From DAORHV01 sp964458645 (GTDB lineage Bacteria > Patescibacteriota > Gracilibacteria > Peribacterales > Peribacteraceae): 64,000 bases of DNA. The notes below the pieces were generated by a model, which saw nothing but the letters and a program-made list of their open reading frames with translations, made no database searches and was not told the DNA's origin. Shown here piece after piece: positions 25,630 to 35,965 of the stretch (position 1 is its first letter; the number at the start of each line of letters is the position of its first letter). The position numbers were made by a program, and so were the translations under genes. The stretch is from positions 1 to 64,000 of the forward strand of contig CAYWJU010000001.1 in NCBI GenBank assembly GCA_964458645.1. Reading direction: 5' to 3'.

Positions 25630-28600
25630 TTACTCAGGGTCGAATTGCGGGTCGTACGGAAAGAACACGTGCTCTGGATATCCATTGAGCGAGAAGCCGG
25701 GGCGCTGCACCCCGCCGCACGCGATGACTCCCATGGCGGCCAGCGGCGCGCGCTGCTCTTCGGGTAGCGTCCGCCATTCAGCAACGGTGGGTGCCAAGGA
25801 GCGCACCGACTGAGCGGCTGCGCGGATGGCTGCTAGATGCTGACGCTGGATGTCCTGCATGGGCAACGGATGCGCGTACTCCACGTCGTACGGGTTTGCC
25901 GGGGCAGTTAGTGGTTGCACGCGGAACGTCGTGGAGATGGGTGGATACGGCAAGCGCCTGGTTGCCAGTTCTTGATTGCGGCGGCCGAGCAAAACCTGGC
26001 CCCATTCCGAGGAATGCGTAAAACGAAGCGACGCATATGACAATTGCGGGAGAACACTGGAGCGGGAGGGGGCGCGACCTTCCGTACGCCGTGCAACAGC
26101 GACGTACATTCGTGACGGAGGCTCGCCAATACCGTCTGCGGATGCCACGGTGCCGGTGAATCCGGGAAGAACCGTCCAGCCGAACCGCGGCAGTGCACGG
26201 CAAAAGTTCTTGAATTCCTGGAGCGTGCACGCATCGTGCGGCATGGGCACCACCAGTGTTTCACCGAGACGACGGGCATTGAGCAGCGCTTGCGCTCGTT
26301 CTCCGAATACCAGCGGGTCGCTTCCTTGCGGCGCATCCCAACGCATGTGATGCAAATCCCCCAACACGACGCACCCGGCGCCCCCTTGTTCCAGGCGACC
26401 GTCGGCAAGCATGACCGGAATGCTCAGCGCCGTACCTTCATGTCGCTGCGGTAGTGGTCCATGCGTGTCGGTCATCATGAAATCGGATCCGCGGTCCAAC
26501 ATGAACTGATGCGGTTCGATAGCAACGTGTTGCCGAAGCAGCATGCTGCCAAGGCGACGTGCGTGACGCGCGACGCTCAGACCCTGCGAACCAACTTCGA
26601 CAATGGGTCCTTGCCCTAATTGTGCCGTGGCATCCAATCGTTCGAGCATAGCAGCGGTGAATCGCTGCACATTGGCACGACCAATGCCAGAACGGTCATT
26701 CTCACCCAAATGCATGCCTTCCCATTCGGCTTGGCGACCTTGCCAATAGCGATAGACGCCGTTGGTTCCCTCACTGTGGAGTGTTCTATCCACCCGGCCG
26801 TACAACTCCTCTGACGAGGAGAGACCGTAACTCAACTGACCGTTTCCAATAAGTGCTTCGTCGCCTTGCATAAGCGCGTGCAGGCGGTCTGGTGGCAACG
26901 TATCGCCGTGCACCCAGCGTAACTCATCCGCGCGATATGCCTGCGCGATACGCAACTTGATCTCCTCCACGGTGTTACGGATGTAGAGCAGGATCATCTC
27001 CGGAGTGTCGTGACCGGCGCGGTACAGGCGAGCGAATTCTTGCGTAAGCGACTCGATACTGAATGGCGGCCCGAGACGAATGAGGAGCTCTGCCGCACTC
27101 AAGTCCAGACCCGTGCGGATGCACTCGCTCATGGTCATGAGCACGAAAGGACGAGCTCCGGGTTGGCGTGCGGCACGCATCTGGTCGCGAATTGCGCGGC
27201 GGCGTGGTGCGGTGACTTCTCCGTGGATAACGGCATAGTCTGCATTCAGCGTCGCAACGAATGCACCAAGACGATCGGCGAACGTATCGCCGGGCCAGTC
27301 CGTAGACGGACGCGTGATGCCTTCCGCAAATTGCTCTTCGGATACGATGATGACGCGGTCTTGCTCCAGGCGCTCCGCGATGATTCCCTGCGTACGTTCC
27401 AGCATGGCGGATTCGGCACCATTGCGCATGAGCCACGGCGCGCGGCTCGCGATAAGACAGCGGCGGTACTTGTTCCAGAATCCTGCACCCGTCTCGTTGA
27501 TAATGGCGCGAATGGCGTTCGCTTGCGGGCTGTCCGGGACCACGTCCAAACCTTCGTAGCTCCAGCGTGGGCTGTGGTCGATAGGCTCATCCAGTGTGAG
27601 TAAATACGGCGATACGCGGCCGCGCGAATTCGCCATGGTTTCACTGTACGATGGCCGATAGCGGCGGTCATCGCCGGCCGCCATGACCGTTTCGATGGAC
27701 GTCTGCGCTGGCTGCGCATCGATGAGTAATTCCAGCTGGCGACGAGCACCATGGACTCGATCCTTGGCCGTGGGCGTGGCAGACATCAGCAGACGGAGGT
27801 TCGCTCCGCGAAGCAGGCGCCGGACCATTTTGGGGCGATCATCGCCGCCGCAAATCTCCGGGGCTTCGTCGATGGCGACCATCTTTTGTTCCATACCGAC
27901 CAAGCGGTTCCAAATGGGCGCTCCGCGTCCGTCGAGTGAACCACCCATGGTAATGGGCGCAAATACGACCGGCTGCGCGATTGCCTGGTCGAACAGCGCG
28001 GCTCGGCCCTGGGTTGGCATGGCGCTGCTGATGACACCGGTTTGCGGGGCATAGCCATCGCGGTAGAACCGACGGGCAGAGAAGCCGACCGCCTGCTGAC
28101 GCACCTGGTTCGGAATGTCATCGATCGTGCTCGGCGGCAACAGGTAGAGCAGCTGCTCTTCCGGCTTGTCTTGTCGACGTCTGCGACGGCGGCGCAGCTC
28201 CCAGACGATGAACGGCAAGGCCGTCTTTCCGTCACCGGGGCGCAGACAGTTGTATTGTTTGGGAATATCGTCTTCGTCCTTGGCCTGACGGGGAAACAGC
28301 AGGCGGGTAGACACGAGTTGGCGCAAGGATGCGAACGGGAGCATCTGGCCGTGGTGGTCGGGCATTGCCTCCACGAAGCAATCGAGAGCCGGGATTTCGG
28401 TCTGCGATAAATGCCGGACATCGGCGTAAAATCGGATGATTTCGGCGAACAAAGGGTCCAACTCTTGTGGCGTCGTAATGCCCGCCTGACGCGCGAGTTC
28501 GTACAAAGCGTCTTCGACGCGCTGCTCGATATCGGCAAACACGCCGGGACGTCCGGCAACGGTATCGATACCACAGGGTGCCAAGTACTTGTACACGGCG

Positions 28601-29235
28601 CGGCGCAACACCCCGCCAACGTACTCACGGATACCCGGCATCTGTAGCAAGTCGCGGTCGTACTGCAGGAACGTGGCCGGTGCCTCGACTCCGTCTGTCG
28701 GAACCGCGCCACCGGAATTCAGCGCCTGACCCAAAAGACCGGTGAACGTCGCAAACTCTTCACCGGAAATTTCACCGGCGGCCTCCAGAGCGGTCGCGAG
28801 GGCATCCGGACTGACAGCGCTCATCATACCCAGGTAACGCCTGGCCATGTCGTTCAGTTCCTGCCTCCGCCCGGGCTCGATGCGCCTCCGGTTACGCACC
28901 AGCGACTGTCCCGCAAGCACGTCGCCATCCGGAAGAGCGGCCACCGCTTCGCGCGCTGCCGAGAAGGACAGGATAAGGTCGTTGACCATCTGCAGACGAA
29001 CGCTTTCCAGCACCTGAGAAACTTCCGGGGCGGTGCCCGCTGGGACTTGCGGAGCACCAAGCGTGGTCATGAACTGGACGAGACTATCGGTCGTGCGCAG
29101 CACAAGGCCGCCATAGCGCTGGCTGAACCAACTGCGCAAGGCGTCGGCATTGCCCTGCAGCAACGGTTGCCGACTGACGAGCCTGTGAAGTCCCGCATCG
29201 AGACGAGGCAACAGATCTTCATTCACGTTCAGCAT
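25630..29235 (-). CDS. Giant SNF2-like helicase/ATPase with C-terminal methyltransferase-like domain
   Basis: A 1201-residue protein. The first ~320 residues are helical and unassigned. A superfamily 2 ATPase core follows: Walker A LRPGDGKTALPF (about 332), DEAx box AIDEAPEIC (about 455), motif III LMSATPT (about 483), and a SNF2-like motif V/VI block TGLDLSAAELLIRLG...QEFARLYRAG (about 710-742), then the TVEEIKLR segment seen after the last SNF2 motif. From about 875 a Rossmann-like region appears (PIVEVGSQGLSVARHARRL, then IEPHQF and CVVLGDLHHMRW), which resembles a SAM methyltransferase. It overlaps the upstream 2235-residue gene by 17 bp, so the two are translationally coupled. Nuclease motifs were not seen. 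Confidence 0.8.
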   Translation of the reverse strand: MLNVNEDLLPRLDAGLHRLVSRQPLLQGNADALRSWFSQRYGGLVLRTTDSLVQFMTTLGAPQVPAGTAPEVSQVLESVRLQMVNDLILSFSAAREAVAALPDGDVLAGQSLVRNRRRIEPGRRQELNDMARRYLGMMSAVSPDALATALEAAGEISGEEFATFTGLLGQALNSGGAVPTDGVEAPATFLQYDRDLLQMPGIREYVGGVLRRAVYKYLAPCGIDTVAGRPGVFADIEQRVEDALYELARQAGITTPQELDPLFAEIIRFYADVRHLSQTEIPALDCFVEAMPDHHGQMLPFASLRQLVSTRLLFPRQAKDEDDIPKQYNCLRPGDGKTALPFIVWELRRRRRRRQDKPEEQLLYLLPPSTIDDIPNQVRQQAVGFSARRFYRDGYAPQTGVISSAMPTQGRAALFDQAIAQPVVFAPITMGGSLDGRGAPIWNRLVGMEQKMVAIDEAPEICGGDDRPKMVRRLLRGANLRLLMSATPTAKDRVHGARRQLELLIDAQPAQTSIETVMAAGDDRRYRPSYSETMANSRGRVSPYLLTLDEPIDHSPRWSYEGLDVVPDSPQANAIRAIINETGAGFWNKYRRCLIASRAPWLMRNGAESAMLERTQGIIAERLEQDRVIIVSEEQFAEGITRPSTDWPGDTFADRLGAFVATLNADYAVIHGEVTAPRRRAIRDQMRAARQPGARPFVLMTMSECIRTGLDLSAAELLIRLGPPFSIESLTQEFARLYRAGHDTPEMILLYIRNTVEEIKLRIAQAYRADELRWVHGDTLPPDRLHALMQGDEALIGNGQLSYGLSSSEELYGRVDRTLHSEGTNGVYRYWQGRQAEWEGMHLGENDRSGIGRANVQRFTAAMLERLDATAQLGQGPIVEVGSQGLSVARHARRLGSMLLRQHVAIEPHQFMLDRGSDFMMTDTHGPLPQRHEGTALSIPVMLADGRLEQGGAGCVVLGDLHHMRWDAPQGSDPLVFGERAQALLNARRLGETLVVPMPHDACTLQEFKNFCRALPRFGWTVLPGFTGTVASADGIGEPPSRMYVAVARRTEGRAPSRSSVLPQLSYASLRFTHSSEWGQVLLGRRNQELATRRLPYPPISTTFRVQPLTAPANPYDVEYAHPLPMQDIQRQHLAAIRAAAQSVRSLAPTVAEWRTLPEEQRAPLAAMGVIACGGVQRPGFSLNGYPEHVFFPYDPQFDPE

Positions 29236-32200
29236 CACCGTTTGGGGAAATGATCAGGTCCTGCAAGATTTTTTGCGCAAGTTCCATAAGCATAGTCACG
29301 CGTAAGATCGCACCCGCATGGACTTCGGCATTTTGCGGTGCTGCGGACGCGACGGTACGGAGTTGATTCTGCACGCGTGCAACAATCTTCAGTGCGCGCT
29401 CATTCTGGGGCCGCACCTCGGCACTGGCGACAAGCTGGCGAATCTGCGCTTCAAAATCATCCAATGCCAATTGCCGTTCTCCCGCTGTGAGCAACGCCTG
29501 GTCCAGGAACGTCGCTGTCCGTGGAGCCTGGGCAACCGGCACAGGCGGCAAATGGATCACGGGGACTGACGGAACAACCGTGTCCGGCACTTCGTCCGCG
29601 ACATTCGCAGGCTGATCGGAAAGTTCCTCTACACGCACACGTTCCAGCAAAAGTAAGAATTCGGCTGGCGTACCGATTGCGCTCAGAACGGCATCGACTT
29701 CATCCACCATCTCATCCGCTTCCGGACGCGTGTCGGTAAAGGCGATCATGGCACCCGACAAACGCGTTTTCAGTGTGCCAAAATCGACCGCATCGCCTCC
29801 CAGAAGGTCCGTAGCCGCCTCCTCTGCAGCTGCATACAGCGCATCCAGAACCGGCGGCGACATGGAATTGCGTGATACCGCGGCTACGTGGCGGATCACA
29901 CGGGCAACTATTCCGGCATGCGAATCTGCATCGAAGGATCCATGGCGGCTCCGCAAGAGCGCAAGCAAGTCCGACGGTTCCCGGAGAACCGTGATGTCGG
30001 CGGAGGCTTCATTCGTCCCGGACGGGCCGAGGACGAAAGGCTTGGCATCGGGCTGGAACACCAGAACGTCCTCCTGCTCGGTGATCGCCCCCGTAGGGGT
30101 TTGGTCGGTGACCACGACCTCAAATCCAGTCGTCAGGCCAGCAGTACCCGTAGGATCGGCATCCGTAACACCCGTGACGTGCGTGACATGGATCGGATCG
30201 TCGGTGGCGGCAGCATCGGGAAACTCGTTGGTGCCCACGATGCCCACGTCCGTCCGGACCTCTGTAAACGTCAGCATGCCGGATGCACCGTGAATCGTCA
30301 GATCAACGACTGGGGCAATAACGGGTGACGGCAGCAACGCTACGAATGCACTGACAGTCGTTACTGCCTCCAAAATGGGAATGATGTCGTTTGTCACGCC
30401 CCGGGCCTCCAGCGCATGGCGGCCGAACGAGCGCAGACACAATAGCAACCTGTCGCGAATGACTCCCACGTCTGTGGTGCCGGTCGGCACCGCACTGCGC
30501 AGGATGGCCTCCATGCGACCGATCAATGCGTCGTTTTCGGTCACCGTGCGGACCAAATCCATGAGTCCGGTCACGATGGCGTCGGTCCCGCCGCGTGCCT
30601 TGAGTGCTGCGGCGAAATCGGCGTCATTCGATACTATCGGCAAGGCCGACCGCCTGCGAATGACGCGCGGTACGCGAGCAGGTTCGGCGGTATTCGTTCC
30701 GACGTGCCCGGCGGTGGTCGTCACAATGGTTTTGGACAACGGATCCTCATTGACGGACGTCACATCCGCCTCGACTGCACCGGTATCCGCGACAGTCGTG
30801 TCGCCCGTCTGCGGAGCGGCAGTGACCGTCATGTGCGCAAGAACTCCCGCGCGCCATTCATGAATGAACGCCGTAAAGTGCGTACGTGCCTGAGCAATGA
30901 CTTGCGGATGATAACGCTGCAATTCGGCGTGAGTAACACGGTCAATTGGCATGGCTGCCAGCGTCGTTTCGACGCATCCTCCGTACAAAGCAAGCAGCTC
31001 GCGTAAACCGGCGACGGTTCGGATGGGACCGGCGAGAAGTGCGCGATCGTTGGCGGCACGGACGGTTCGTGCGAACTCAATGCACAGCGGCAAAACCAGT
31101 TCATCTTCGACTATTTGCACTCCTGAGGCCGCAGCCGCACCGATAGCCGACTTCAGGCGCTTGGTAACATGATTCGGATTGATCAGCCTCGCCTCGCCTT
31201 CTCCTAGCGCATAGCCATCCGGCCAAGCGATGCTCTCGGCAGCCGGAAGATCGGCGAGAAACGTCTCTGCGGAAACCAGCTCGATCGGTCCTTTGCCGCC
31301 GTTGCTTCGCACACCTGCAGTGAGTGCATAACTGGTACTGAGAATGCCGGATAATTCATCCCATTGTTGAGCGAACCATGTCTGAAGCCGTCCGCGCAGA
31401 CCCGCATTTTTGACCTGACGGATTTCGTCCTCAAGCACCGCTCGATAGCGTGCAACATCTCCAGTCGTCCGGAGCAAGTTGTGGTTTTGCGCCACAACTT
31501 TTCCCATGACCTTCTTGAAGGCCTCGAGCAACTGATCACGCAATGCAGACTGGCGGTCATTCAAGTAGGCGTTCACCTGCATGGTATGCAGGCAATCCGG
31601 TTTGAACTCGGCCCAACGCTGCGCAATCGGAAGTGCCTCACTTGCACCGGGGAACGTGCAATGCACGACGAGATGATCGTACAACGCAACCGTCTCGGCC
31701 CCCCAACGGCAACGCATGTCATTGGCGAACGGCTTGTACGGTGCATCGACCTTGCTCTCGTATGCATCAAGTTCCGCAAAGCGCGTGCGGACGAGGGCAT
31801 CATAATCGGCCCACGATGCGATAGTCTCGGGCCGGCGACGGCGTGCTTCTTCCACCGCGGCAAGTACGGGCACCAACTCCGGCCGGCCACCGGGAAAAGC
31901 CTGCTTGGTGAGCACCGTTTTGTGAGCGGCATCGATGACGGCGAGCGTATCGGCCTGCGAAAGTACTTCGGGGGCTCCGCCCAGTTCGGTATGGACGGCT
32001 TTGCGGATGCTGCCCAACGCCACGCGATACGAATGACATATCTCACGGGCGCTCGGCAATCCAACAATGGCCCCCACACGCGGTAAGGTATCTTGCTGCA
32101 ATTGCTGCTGCCATTTGGTCAATACCGGCCGTAGGACCGCAGTACTACTGATGGGGGCTTTGACGGCACCCAAATCTCTGCCGATCTGCTGCGCAATGTC

Positions 32201-35200
32201 GCCGAGGGCCTGCTCTAGGTCCGCGTAGCACGGAGCAAGCTTGAACTCCTCGAGATGATCGGCCGTAGCCTGCACCATTGCTTTCACCGGCTGGACAAGG
32301 AGAGCCTTCCACCGGGCATGCTCGATGCTCGGTCCGGCGGGAGCGGCGTTGATGGCGATGGGCGTCGAAGCGACCACGCGGCCGGTTCCAGGGATCACCA
32401 GCGGATCCAATGACGCGCTCAGCGGAGCCGTGGCCTTGCCGATCTGCTCCAACCGCGTACGAATGCGCCGATCCCGATCGGGTGTATAGGCCGTCGTTGT
32501 TTGCAGCCACGCCGTCGAAATGTGAATGAGCTCTGTAAAGTAGCCGCCGATATAGAACATCTGGCCTGACGACTGGAGCTGGGCAGGAGACCAAGTTTCG
32601 ACATGTCTGCGCAGCTGCGATTTGGCAGCGGTCAAAAACCGCCGCATGGTTGCTTGTGCGGGCACGTTACCATTGCACATGGCGACGATATCCGCTTCAG
32701 CAGCATCGATACCGTCACAGATGACTCGCAGGGCTTCTTCCCGATCTACTGTTCGACCATTCTGCGGTTCGTATCCGACCAGCACCTGAGACATTGCGGG
32801 CGACCCCACTGACAATTCGGGCGGAACTGGATTAATGAATCGGCCGCAAAGCCTGCGAATCGCCACGTCATACTCTTGAATGTTAATACTGCGCGTCAAC
32901 GCCATCAGCTTTGTGGTATTAGGGGTCGATGGCAAATCCGGCGATTGCAGCGCATTGATTGCCTGTAAGCGACCCTGCACCCAATGCAGCAGGCACGAAA
33001 GATCGCCGATTGAACGGACGGGGTCGTAACACAAAGCCGGAAGGATCTGTTTGAATACTGCTCGCAAACCCTCGCTGCTTCCGCCGATACCCATACCGCC
33101 CGGTACGCTGAACTGAAGACGGATTTGCTTCTCTAATTCAGTGTCCGCCCTCTGATCGGCATCGACCAAAATATCGAGAATTTCCGACCGTGGAATCACA
33201 CAACCAGCCATCACTTCTTGCTGTGCCGGCAGCAACGCCAGACAGCGCCGCTCAATGCGATCAGCTGCTTGGTCCAGCAACTGATTCACGATCTGCATGC
33301 GTGACAGCATCTGCAGCGACGCGGTGACCGATGCGCCGATGACGCCGAAGTCCTCGCGCAACTGCGTCACGGCGGCCACGATCTCTTCACGCGTGCGAAG
33401 CGGCGCGCGCAACAGCGGCGTCATCTTGGGCGACAGGTTCGCCATCTGGGCCGCGAGACCTTCGATCAACGGGCGGGTAGTACCGGGAAAAGCAGCGATG
33501 TCTGTCGCCCTGATTTCTTCTCCAACCATCGCCTGGAATCCGGCCTGCGTGACTTCCGCTGTTTGTGGTTGCTGCATCTCCGGAGGAAGAGAAACCCTGT
33601 CTGCGCCCAGCGTACGGACGAGCGCGTCGTTATTCATGCGGGCGGGCGGCAGTAACGCCGTCGGAATATCGCCACGCAACGTAAATTCAGACGTCATGCT
33701 GACCACCATTCGCCACAACTCGTCTGCCAACCGGTCAGCCTCAGTCTGATACCGCGCGTCATCTGCGGACGAAAAGAACCGCGTGCGCAAGACCGTCAGT
33801 CCGTCGCCTTGCATGCGGGATACGTACTCAAGAACCTCCTGCCACGTTGCAACCTCCATGGGTGGTGCGATGGTGGTATTGGCGGTCCCGCCGATGGTCC
33901 GGACAATGACATCGCGCGTTCTTGCGCTGAGCGTATTGCCGGGGAACGATGTCGGTAGCGAATCCTTTTGCCTAACACCCATACCGGGCGCAAGCTTTCC
34001 AAATGCCCCCATACTGCTTGCAGCAGTTCCTTGAAAAACATTGGGCACCGACAAAATGGTCGTGTTGCCCAGAAGTTGGCCGCCCATCTCGCTCGGGGCA
34101 CCTGCAAGAACCTCCATCGTCAGACCTCGTTGAGCCGGCGTTACAACAGTCGGGAGCTTCGCAGGAGGTGTTCCGACCAACGTATGCGTCGCGCGCAAAT
34201 CTGCGAGTAGGGCTTCCAGTGCAACCTCCAGGCGCTGTGCACCATCAGCGATTCCCAAAGCTCCAAAGAACTGTTGCGCGGTTCCACGCACGAGCGCGAT
34301 GTGGTCGTTTACTTGCTGCCACGTCGTAATTGTTGCCGGCGGCGCCAACGGCGTGCCGATCTCCATGCCGCAGACCTCGGTCATGATCGCGACGGTGCGG
34401 TCGCTCAAGATTGAGCCGGCGAGCGCGTTGCGCAACGGCACAGCTTCGGTAATGGATTCCGCCCAGAGAATGTCGTGCACGAGCGTCTGTGCATGTTCAG
34501 GCATGCCCCTTCCCGGCTTCGAAGCAACTGCTGCAATGTCGCCAAGGCCCATGCTCGGACTGTCTGGCATCTGCATGAGGCCAGCGCAAGACAGCACGGC
34601 ATACGTACGCTGATGCTGCTCTTCCACGCTCTGGCACGGCTCATCGAAAATCGCGTCATGAAGAGCCGGCACTATTGCGCGAAGTGCCGGCGAATCCGTT
34701 TTGAAAAAGCGCTCGGCATCGGCAGCGACGCGCAGATTCTGTCGTGCTACAACTTCTGCAAGCAGTGCTCCAATCTTTCCACCCGAAAACAGATTCACGG
34801 CATGAGAGTGCAGAACGCTGGCCACCGCCATTTCCATTGCCTCATCATTCGGTCTCCGTAACCGTTGATCGATGCGGGCGGCGGCATCCACCACTGCCAG
34901 TGCCCTTGCTCGTTTTGACGCAGACGACATGGACAACAGCACGGAGGGAACCCTGCGTCCTTTATTCAGAGTCAACTCGCCTGTTCGGCACAGTAAATTC
35001 TCTTTGCTGAGCGCACTGGCTCCGGCATTGCCGTCGCACACGACCATCGCCATCCTGGCAGAGGTGCTGACAGTCGGCAGCTTGGATTCACTTGCCCAGA
35101 CTGATTGATGTACAAGTTGGAGCACCGCATTCAAGCGGGCAGAGGGGCTCGTAGGCTCCGGATTCAGCGGAACCTGGCGCACCAACAGCCTCGTGGCCTG

Positions 35201-35926
35201 CTCGCATACTTTACGCACCTGATTGAAGTCGGCAAACGGAGGACGAAGCTGTAACGTACGCGCGTCCGAACGCTGGACTGCATCTGCATCGGTATCCGAA
35301 GTAACGAGAGGGGCACTGGTATCGCTCTGCACCTCGACCTGTCGATTGCCAGCGCCGACGCTTTCGGCATCGGACGAATATATTTGCTCCGGGAATCCCT
35401 CCGCCTTCAGGCGCGCATGGACTCTGTCACGCACCCTGGTAAAGGCAGTCATCCAAGCGTCGCGGATATTTGTCGGATGCTCGACATTGAGGTTGTAGAC
35501 AAAATCAAGTGCCGCTGGAATCGTTCTGTAAAACGTTTTCGTCTTTGCCTCGCCGAAAAACTCAGCACCCGGAAGCATAAGCCGAACTTTGATTGCCAGA
35601 GTCCGATCAAGGTCGGGCAGGAGCAACATCTCCTCAAGTGCAAGGCGGAGAGCATGAAAGCTCGTGATTTGCGGAGCCTGTTCAATAGTTGAAAGAATTA
35701 CCCTCTTTAGTCGGCCGCGGATCTCATCCACACTTGCAATGAGTGCTTGCTTCTTGTCGACTGCTTCCGCGAGCTCGGCATACGAAAGCGGCTGACTACC
35801 GGAAACAGCCAGTTCCTTTAAATACGCACGCGCTGCTTCAGCGACATCGCGGTCACCGGCGAGCCGTTCGATATCCTCATTCAAATCCTCAATTTTCGCC
35901 GGCCCGGAAAGGTCAATCTTCGACAT
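29219..35926 (-). CDS. Giant 2235-residue helical-repeat protein, unknown function
   Basis: The longest gene in the window. It has no signal peptide or membrane helix and is almost entirely predicted helix. Repeated helical modules can be seen: TTWQQVNDHIALV (about 532), ATWQEVLEYVSRM (about 688) and RTREEIVAAVTQL (about 842) open similar units. Near the C-terminus two ~110-residue repeats begin DADFAAALKARGG (about 1766) and PSDLLALLRSRHG (about 1984), joined by Thr/Val/Asp-rich linkers. I recognise no enzymatic motif. It is first in a two-gene operon with the SNF2-like/methyltransferase protein and has a near-consensus promoter. A scaffold or recognition subunit is an inference from gene order and fold type. 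Confidence 0.8.
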   Translation of the reverse strand: MSKIDLSGPAKIEDLNEDIERLAGDRDVAEAARAYLKELAVSGSQPLSYAELAEAVDKKQALIASVDEIRGRLKRVILSTIEQAPQITSFHALRLALEEMLLLPDLDRTLAIKVRLMLPGAEFFGEAKTKTFYRTIPAALDFVYNLNVEHPTNIRDAWMTAFTRVRDRVHARLKAEGFPEQIYSSDAESVGAGNRQVEVQSDTSAPLVTSDTDADAVQRSDARTLQLRPPFADFNQVRKVCEQATRLLVRQVPLNPEPTSPSARLNAVLQLVHQSVWASESKLPTVSTSARMAMVVCDGNAGASALSKENLLCRTGELTLNKGRRVPSVLLSMSSASKRARALAVVDAAARIDQRLRRPNDEAMEMAVASVLHSHAVNLFSGGKIGALLAEVVARQNLRVAADAERFFKTDSPALRAIVPALHDAIFDEPCQSVEEQHQRTYAVLSCAGLMQMPDSPSMGLGDIAAVASKPGRGMPEHAQTLVHDILWAESITEAVPLRNALAGSILSDRTVAIMTEVCGMEIGTPLAPPATITTWQQVNDHIALVRGTAQQFFGALGIADGAQRLEVALEALLADLRATHTLVGTPPAKLPTVVTPAQRGLTMEVLAGAPSEMGGQLLGNTTILSVPNVFQGTAASSMGAFGKLAPGMGVRQKDSLPTSFPGNTLSARTRDVIVRTIGGTANTTIAPPMEVATWQEVLEYVSRMQGDGLTVLRTRFFSSADDARYQTEADRLADELWRMVVSMTSEFTLRGDIPTALLPPARMNNDALVRTLGADRVSLPPEMQQPQTAEVTQAGFQAMVGEEIRATDIAAFPGTTRPLIEGLAAQMANLSPKMTPLLRAPLRTREEIVAAVTQLREDFGVIGASVTASLQMLSRMQIVNQLLDQAADRIERRCLALLPAQQEVMAGCVIPRSEILDILVDADQRADTELEKQIRLQFSVPGGMGIGGSSEGLRAVFKQILPALCYDPVRSIGDLSCLLHWVQGRLQAINALQSPDLPSTPNTTKLMALTRSINIQEYDVAIRRLCGRFINPVPPELSVGSPAMSQVLVGYEPQNGRTVDREEALRVICDGIDAAEADIVAMCNGNVPAQATMRRFLTAAKSQLRRHVETWSPAQLQSSGQMFYIGGYFTELIHISTAWLQTTTAYTPDRDRRIRTRLEQIGKATAPLSASLDPLVIPGTGRVVASTPIAINAAPAGPSIEHARWKALLVQPVKAMVQATADHLEEFKLAPCYADLEQALGDIAQQIGRDLGAVKAPISSTAVLRPVLTKWQQQLQQDTLPRVGAIVGLPSAREICHSYRVALGSIRKAVHTELGGAPEVLSQADTLAVIDAAHKTVLTKQAFPGGRPELVPVLAAVEEARRRRPETIASWADYDALVRTRFAELDAYESKVDAPYKPFANDMRCRWGAETVALYDHLVVHCTFPGASEALPIAQRWAEFKPDCLHTMQVNAYLNDRQSALRDQLLEAFKKVMGKVVAQNHNLLRTTGDVARYRAVLEDEIRQVKNAGLRGRLQTWFAQQWDELSGILSTSYALTAGVRSNGGKGPIELVSAETFLADLPAAESIAWPDGYALGEGEARLINPNHVTKRLKSAIGAAAASGVQIVEDELVLPLCIEFARTVRAANDRALLAGPIRTVAGLRELLALYGGCVETTLAAMPIDRVTHAELQRYHPQVIAQARTHFTAFIHEWRAGVLAHMTVTAAPQTGDTTVADTGAVEADVTSVNEDPLSKTIVTTTAGHVGTNTAEPARVPRVIRRRSALPIVSNDADFAAALKARGGTDAIVTGLMDLVRTVTENDALIGRMEAILRSAVPTGTTDVGVIRDRLLLCLRSFGRHALEARGVTNDIIPILEAVTTVSAFVALLPSPVIAPVVDLTIHGASGMLTFTEVRTDVGIVGTNEFPDAAATDDPIHVTHVTGVTDADPTGTAGLTTGFEVVVTDQTPTGAITEQEDVLVFQPDAKPFVLGPSGTNEASADITVLREPSDLLALLRSRHGSFDADSHAGIVARVIRHVAAVSRNSMSPPVLDALYAAAEEAATDLLGGDAVDFGTLKTRLSGAMIAFTDTRPEADEMVDEVDAVLSAIGTPAEFLLLLERVRVEELSDQPANVADEVPDTVVPSVPVIHLPPVPVAQAPRTATFLDQALLTAGERQLALDDFEAQIRQLVASAEVRPQNERALKIVARVQNQLRTVASAAPQNAEVHAGAILRVTMLMELAQKILQDLIISPNGDAERE

Positions 35927-35934
35927 TATCGCCG

Positions 35935-35963
35935 TAAATAACCTATTTTTATATTATTGTCAA
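35935..35963 (-). promoter_or_regulatory. Promoter of the giant two-gene operon
   Basis: On the minus strand a consensus TTGACA (35958-35963), exactly 17 bp, then TATTTA (35935-35940), 8 nt before the ATG at 35926. One of only two exact consensus -35 hexamers recognised in the window. Confidence 0.75.
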
Positions 35964-35965
35964 GG

